Of a DNA stretch of 64,000 bases, positions 61,165 through 64,000 are shown one piece after another; position 1 is the first letter of the stretch, and every line of letters begins with the position of its first letter. The position numbers and the translations under genes are program-made. Origin of the DNA: Paramarasmius palmivorus (taxonomy: Eukaryota > Basidiomycota > Agaricomycetes > Agaricales > Marasmiaceae); contig JAYKXP010000005.1 in assembly GCA_037176845.1 (NCBI GenBank), forward strand, positions 558,001 to 622,000, written 5' to 3'. The notes beneath the pieces were generated by a model that was not told the origin of the DNA, made no database searches, and saw only the letters and a program-made list of their open reading frames with translations.

Positions 61165-62408
61165 ATGGAGTTAGCCTCTGGATCCTCTCTAGGTTTCTTC
61201 GGACCAGTAACTGCGACCCTAGACTGGTGTGAGGCGAGTAGATCCCAGCTCTTCTTCTTCTACGGCGGGGCTCATATATTCTGCAGGCTAATTACCAGTT
61301 CTCTCATTACATCGCCGAAATGGCCAACTCGTTCTCCAATCTCTTCACTATCTATCTTGCCGTTCATGCTGCCTTGAAGGTTGTCCAAGAACGTTTGCCC
61401 TATCGGTTCTTGATTGGTTGCATTGTACGTATCCTTTCGCTCGATCTCGGATCCTGACTCATGCCGTTTTACTCTAGGGTTTCGCTCTCGTCGGGATAGG
61501 AAGCTTTGCTTTCCATGCTACCCTGTTATATGAGGCTCAATTAGCGGACGAACTTCCTATGATCTACGTCGCTTCTATGAGCCTCTGGCTCTTGTACGAC
61601 TACCAGCTTGGTTTCGATCTACGATCCTTCCGCACAAAGACCCACGTTGCCGCCCTATTGCTATTCGATGTACTCTTTACCTGGAGCTAGTGAGTCCTCT
61701 ACCCTCCGTATCCAGTTATTTTCGGTCAGTGTCTGATCATGATTGCTCAGCTCCCTGTACCGTAATCCCGTCTACCACCAAGTAGTCTTTGCTATTCTTG
61801 TCATCTCCTGCGCCTTCAGGATAGCCTATCTGCTCAAGGCATCACCCGTCCGCGACCGTGTCCCTGCAAACAAGAAAAAGACAATAACCCAAGTCTTTTT
61901 CACTGGTGCCGGCACCTTTGCTCTAGGGTTTCTCATCTGGAATTTGGACAATATTTTTTGCGATTTTCTGAGCGGTCTCAAAGGACTCGTCGGATACCCG
62001 TTGGCATTTTGTCTAGAAGGTAGGACTCGCTCGGCGCATTCTTTCCATACCCGAATCTTACATTAATTGTCCCGTAGGCCATTCGTGGTGGCACATCCTA
62101 ACGGTATGTCTTCAGGCTGTCGCCGGCCTATTTTCCCAAACTAAACTGCAACAAGGGTCTTGGGACGTACTATATGTTTATTGGAATACAATGTGAGTTG
62201 TCTATACCTTCCCATACATGTATCAAGCTCAGATTCCTTTTAGATATGTACGTCTCCTCTTGAAACGTGTTTCAAAGACCTGACACTGACAGCAACTTTT
62301 TCTGACTTCAGTGCTTTGTGTATCAAGGACGATCATCGCAAATTCACCATCACGCACACGTTTTACCTCCCCCATATCAAGCGTATAGACAACAAGAACT
62401 TTACTTAG
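61165..62408 (+). CDS. Alkaline ceramidase, copy 1
   Basis: A multi-exon gene from MELASGSSLGFFGPVTATLD to a TAG at 62406-62408. It is a seven-helix CREST-type ceramidase of the Ypc1/Ydc1 family. Signatures are TLDWCEANYQFSHYIAEMAN, GSFAFHATLLYEAQLADELP with the catalytic His and Asp, FLIWNLDNIFCD and the C-terminal EGHSWWHILT histidines. It hydrolyses ceramide or phytoceramide to sphingoid base and fatty acid in the ER or Golgi. It is followed 176 bp later by a second copy on the same strand. Confidence 0.9.
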
Positions 62409-62583
62409 TGTATTTCTTCAAAGCCTGTATGTAGACTGCCTTCACGATGTAATGTTGTAACGACCCCATCATTCCAATGTGATTCAACAAACAAATTTTG
62501 TTCTTTTCAGGGACGCTTGTCATTCGGACCAAGTTGTTCCTGATTTCTCCTCTCATCTCTTCCTGAATATTCCCAACGTCTGA

Positions 62584-63793
62584 ATGGCCACCAAAGTGGC
62601 ACCCGAGCGAAATTTAAGCCAAAGCGGATACTTTGGCGCGGCAACGTCTACCTTGGACTGGTGTGAGGTACATTCGCACTTTCTTCCTAACCTCCATCGT
62701 TATACTCATACTGCAAGTCGACGCGTTCAGGCCAATTACCAATTCTCATACTACATCGCAGAATTCGCAAACTCTTTCTCAAGCCTTATCTATGTCGCGT
62801 TTGCCGCCTATGGAATTCTAAATGTCTCTCGCGAATCACTCCCTCCAAGATTCACGATAGCTTTGTTGGTGCGTCCCCTTTTCGGTCAACTGCTTTCGCA
62901 AGCTCACCAACGTCAATAGGCATATGTCCTTGTTGGCCTTGGAAGTTTTGCATTTCACGCTACGCTGCTCTACGAATACCAAATGGCAGACGAAATACCC
63001 ATGATTGTTTTCGCGTCCACAAATTTCTGGTTGATGAATGACGTTCGCCCTGGGTTCGACAAACTAAACAAGGGATCTTTGGCTTTACTGTTTCTGTTCA
63101 ATATTGCGTTTACTTGGTCATAGTGCGTGTTTCTACCCTATCATCATATTTAGGTCACTAAAATGATTCTAGTTATTTATACCGCAACCCAATATACCAT
63201 CAAACCGTTTTCGCTACGATCATGCTTAGCACTTTATTTCGGATGACCTATATCTTCCGCTGGTCTACTCACCGTCTACGAATCCCTGAAGAGAAGCGAA
63301 GCAAAGCAAGTTGGATATACTTCAGAGGAGCTGTGGTTTGGGTACTTGCATTTACGATATGGAATCTGGACAACATCTTTTGCGACCGTATTACTAGCTG
63401 GAAGATAGCTGTTGGTTGGCCGATTGCGTTTCTGCTAGAGGGTATGACACTTTTTTGCGTTGAGACTACGGTGTCTGATACGATAGACAGGGCATTCTTG
63501 GTGGCATTTTCTGACGGTATGCAAAGCGTTCGTGACTCTAGATTTCGAAACTCATCATACTGAAGGGCTTGGGGACCTGGTACTTGTTTGTTGGAATCCA
63601 ATGTGAGGAGTCATTGTTTGTTCTATAACTGATGCTGACTTCTTTCCAATGCAGTCGTGTAAGTCATGACACCGGTATGCCCTCCTTCTACTGAATCTGT
63701 CCAAACAGTATTCTGTGCATCAAAGATGATCACCGCAAATTCACGCTGGTCACTAGAGATGGCCTGGTGCAGGTCAAACGCATTGATAAATGA
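62584..63793 (+). CDS. Alkaline ceramidase, copy 2
   Basis: A multi-exon gene from MATKVAPERNLSQSGYFGAA to a TGA at 63791-63793. All family signatures are kept: STLDWCEANYQFSYYIAEFA, GSFAFHATLLYEYQMADEIP, TIWNLDNIFCDRITSW, and EGHSWWHFLT rejoined across an intron near 63490. It is clearly homologous to the upstream gene with similar exon breaks, but well diverged, so the duplication is not recent. The C-terminal tail is shorter on the cytosolic side (KRIDK). Confidence 0.9.
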
Positions 63794-63892
63794 CCGTAGA
63801 ACATTAACAGTACTATCTATGTACGACTAGCGCTACTTTTATGTGAGTGGGGCTGAAAATAATGTAATGTTAAAGTGTCCTATCCATCTATT

Positions 63893-64000
63893 CTATTTGC
63901 TTGACTGTCCCACTTCCCATCTGACGAAATCCGCCACCTCAAACTCCTCAAGTCCCTTCTGATTCTGCCATTCGTCCATTACCTGTCGAACAGGCAAACC
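63893..64000 (-). CDS. 3' end of an unidentified gene, cut by the window edge
   Basis: A 36-codon open frame on the minus strand ends at a TAG at 63893-63895 and runs off the window. Its residues include VMDEWQNQKGLEEFEVADF and WEVGQSSK. The composition looks coding (charged, amphipathic), and it is convergent with the ceramidase gene, but an ORF this short cannot be assigned. It could be chance. Confidence 0.35.
   Translation of the reverse strand, partial: GLPVRQVMDEWQNQKGLEEFEVADFVRWEVGQSSK

Overview
The window is nuclear DNA of a filamentous basidiomycete, most likely an agaricomycete (mushroom-forming fungus). The genes are dense and carry many 45-80 bp GT-AG introns. Orthologues of fungal housekeeping genes sit beside F-box families, and there is a KDZ-type DNA transposon of the kind known from Agaricomycetes. 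No bacterial signals, CRISPR, rRNA or tRNA genes were seen.

Layout. 1-20.6 kb: a PB1-domain protein, an F-box protein, an eight-helix membrane protein built from two tandem copies of one module, a second membrane protein, a secreted/ER beta-lactamase-fold serine hydrolase, a DEDDh exonuclease, another F-box protein, and a class I myosin with an ATG-only first exon. 20.8-38.9 kb: one mobile element of 18,061 bp, bounded by an 8-bp target-site duplication (CGTCTGCG at 20808-20815 and 38877-38884) and imperfect terminal inverted repeats of about 220 bp. Inside each end lies about 1 kb of subterminal array in which a 14-bp palindrome, RGYTC-N4-GARCY, recurs about every 39 bp. The core encodes a KDZ-like transposase and seven other genes: an F-box protein, five proteins of unknown function with coiled-coil, low-complexity or basic regions, and a small basic protein. 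38.9-64 kb: a UCS-domain myosin chaperone, Trm6, an Mdm1-like sorting nexin, an Oac1-like mitochondrial carrier, a GH5 glucanase, UDP-GlcNAc pyrophosphorylase, a taxilin with a SUMO-like segment, a BRCA2/Brh2 homologue, MPP-alpha, two tandem alkaline ceramidases and the 3' end of one more gene.

How the parts relate. Without the element, the myosin-I gene and the UCS chaperone gene (a class of protein that folds myosin heads) would be same-strand neighbours about 260 bp apart, so the element sits in the myosin-I promoter. The transposase gene and a divergent cargo gene share a 69-bp promoter. The outermost cargo genes are transcribed inward from the two palindrome arrays, and one extra palindrome lies just upstream of an internal cargo gene, so the motif could serve both as a transposition site and as an element-specific regulatory site. 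The phased arrays together with their host element are the most novel-looking system here. Exon joins described as phase-checked were worked out by hand from GT-AG sites and reading frame; the rest are approximate.
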